A stretch of 64,000 nt of DNA from Cognatundibacterium luofuense (GTDB lineage Bacteria > Pseudomonadota > Gammaproteobacteria > Burkholderiales > Burkholderiaceae_D): positions 1 through 64,000 of the forward strand of contig NZ_JAGSPN010000019.1 in the NCBI RefSeq assembly GCF_018139685.1. Reading direction: 5' to 3'. Positions 63,067 through 64,000 of the stretch are shown here, piece by piece (the stretch's first letter is position 1; every line of letters starts with the position of its first letter). Below the pieces are notes generated by a model. The model saw only the letters and a program-made list of their open reading frames with translations. It made no database searches and had not been told where the DNA came from. The position numbers and the translations under genes are program-made.

Positions 63067-63933
63067 ATGCGGAAATTCAGACTGATGCCCTGCAAGACGA
63101 CACAGGACAGTACACATACAACGTCCTGGCGTCGTGCTGCGCGCTTCGTATTGCGTTCCGGCATCATCATCCTGTCCGGTATCGCAGCGTTTTCCGCTGT
63201 CACCGGCATCTACAGCGCGCCAGCCAGTGCAGGCAATCCGCCGGTCACGCTGCTGATCAGTGAAGAAGTGGATTTGCACGGACGGCCTTTGCCGACCTCA
63301 CCTGCAACCGCGCAGTTGTTTCAGCGCCTCAGCGAAACGACCGGCCTGCAATTCCGTATTCAGCCCTATCCGTGGAAGCGTGCGCTGGAACAGGCGTATG
63401 AAGGAGAAGGATTGCTGTTTGGCGCATCCCCGACACCGGAACGCGAACGCAAGCTGCTGTTTTCCGATCCGGTGTATACCGAGCGGGTTTCTATCGTCAC
63501 ACTGTGCGATAAAACCTTTCCGTTCCGGCAGTTACGCGATCTGAAAGGGAAAACGCTGGGGGTGGTCAACGGTACCAGTTACGGCACCGAATTTGACCGG
63601 CTCAGCCACAGCCTGTTCACCGTAGAAAACGATACCAGCCGCCTGCCGGGACGCCTGATGAAGCTGACGCAGGGACGTATGGACGGCCTGGTGATCTACA
63701 CCTACAGTCACGATCAGCAAACCATCGCGAAGCAAATCAATCTGCAGTTTCAGCGTGCGTTTCCATCGGGCCAGTCACCCGCTGCCCGGTTCTGTGTCTT
63801 ACCGAATCCGGTATCGTCCGTCAGCATCCATTTTGCGATTCGTTATGAATCGGACCGCGGACTGATCCAGAACATCAATCAGGGTTTAAAAAAAATGCAG
63901 CAGCAAGGTGTGCTGCAGCAAATTTATCCCTGA
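63067..63933 (+). CDS. Periplasmic solute-binding protein, family 3 (second orphan)
   Basis: 288 residues. A long charged N-terminus (about 25 residues) precedes the signal anchor RSGIIILSGIAAFSAV and cleavage near PASA. The binding fold follows: VTLLISEEVDLHGRPLPTSPATAQLFQRLSETTGLQFRIQPYPWKRALEQAYEGEGLLFGASPTPERERKLLFSDPVYTE. The C-terminal lobe ends GVLQQIYP. It shows the same PWxRA and TPERE motifs as the protein at 49501, so the two are paralogues of one orphan subfamily. No transporter genes adjoin. Ligand unknown. Confidence 0.86.
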   Translation: MRKFRLMPCKTTQDSTHTTSWRRAARFVLRSGIIILSGIAAFSAVTGIYSAPASAGNPPVTLLISEEVDLHGRPLPTSPATAQLFQRLSETTGLQFRIQPYPWKRALEQAYEGEGLLFGASPTPERERKLLFSDPVYTERVSIVTLCDKTFPFRQLRDLKGKTLGVVNGTSYGTEFDRLSHSLFTVENDTSRLPGRLMKLTQGRMDGLVIYTYSHDQQTIAKQINLQFQRAFPSGQSPAARFCVLPNPVSSVSIHFAIRYESDRGLIQNINQGLKKMQQQGVLQQIYP

Positions 63934-63937
63934 TCGC

Positions 63938-64000
63938 TTAACGCAAACCGCGTGCGCGGTAACTGTGGGCCAGCACTAAACGGGTACTGGCGATCAGGCT
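63938..64000 (-). CDS. C-terminal fragment of a gene cut by the window edge
   Basis: Only the last 20 codons are visible, ending LVLAHSYRARGLR and TAA at 63938-63940. The frame is open to the window end and has a natural-looking basic tail. It is convergent with the binding-protein gene, 4 bp away. The family cannot be recognised from so little sequence. Confidence 0.5.
   Translation of the reverse strand, partial: SLIASTRLVLAHSYRARGLR

Overview
The window looks like an ordinary chromosomal stretch of a moderate-GC betaproteobacterium. An Oxalobacteraceae-type member of Burkholderiales (Undibacterium-like) is my best guess. That assignment is inference from the gene mix: phasin plus acetyl-CoA acetyltransferase, several chemoreceptors, large TonB-dependent receptors, membrane-bound cytochrome c5 and an Ada-AlkA fusion. 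No rRNA, CRISPR array, prophage or intact insertion sequence was seen. One tRNA-Arg(CCG) is present.

Layout. 1-1.7 kb: two small exported proteins separated by a 421-bp element with 21-bp terminal inverted repeats and many internal hairpins. 1.8-6.9 kb: low-molecular-weight phosphatase and an RND efflux adaptor/pump pair. 7-8.7 kb: chemoreceptor. 9-19.7 kb: a minus-strand run rich in exported peptidases (M13, M28, S9 glutamyl-endopeptidase type, inactive M16, active M16), with a DMT transporter and a single-domain response regulator among them. 20-24 kb: second chemoreceptor and a POT-family peptide transporter. 24-26 kb: thiolase and phasin (polyhydroxyalkanoate metabolism). 26-28.2 kb: alkylation repair (Ogt, Ada-AlkA). 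28.4-32 kb: MFS transporter, a 41-residue membrane microprotein and an exported M3 peptidase. 32.5-34.6 kb: small TonB-domain protein and a third chemoreceptor with a CheR-binding tail. 35.1-40.2 kb: xdhA-xdhB-guaD purine catabolism operon. 40.3-47.3 kb: two TonB-dependent receptors with a shared upstream module. 48.5-52 kb: cytochrome c, tRNA-Arg, orphan solute-binding protein, SOS-controlled dinB, thioredoxin. 52-57.7 kb: AraC regulator divergent from a GMC oxidoreductase, amidase, SirB2-like protein, hexose-phosphate mutarotase. 57.8-64 kb: two-repeat M16 protease, YcbK-type protein, a GIN-domain lipoprotein with about 14 short repeats, a second orphan binding protein, and the end of a truncated gene.

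Functionally the window suggests a protein- and peptide-scavenging cell: at least seven exported peptidases, a proton-dependent peptide permease, TonB-dependent receptors and three chemoreceptors. Housekeeping repair and purine salvage genes lie between.

The least explained structures are non-genic. One is the 421-bp hairpin-rich element at 867-1287. The other is a dispersed repeat of about 115 bp present four times (8.8, 32.1, 48.2 and 60.6 kb), always in the same orientation. Each copy carries a micro-ORF frame with the core PDFLP, and three copies share PDFLPTTAGSLC. Coordinates and motifs were read by eye. No database search was run.
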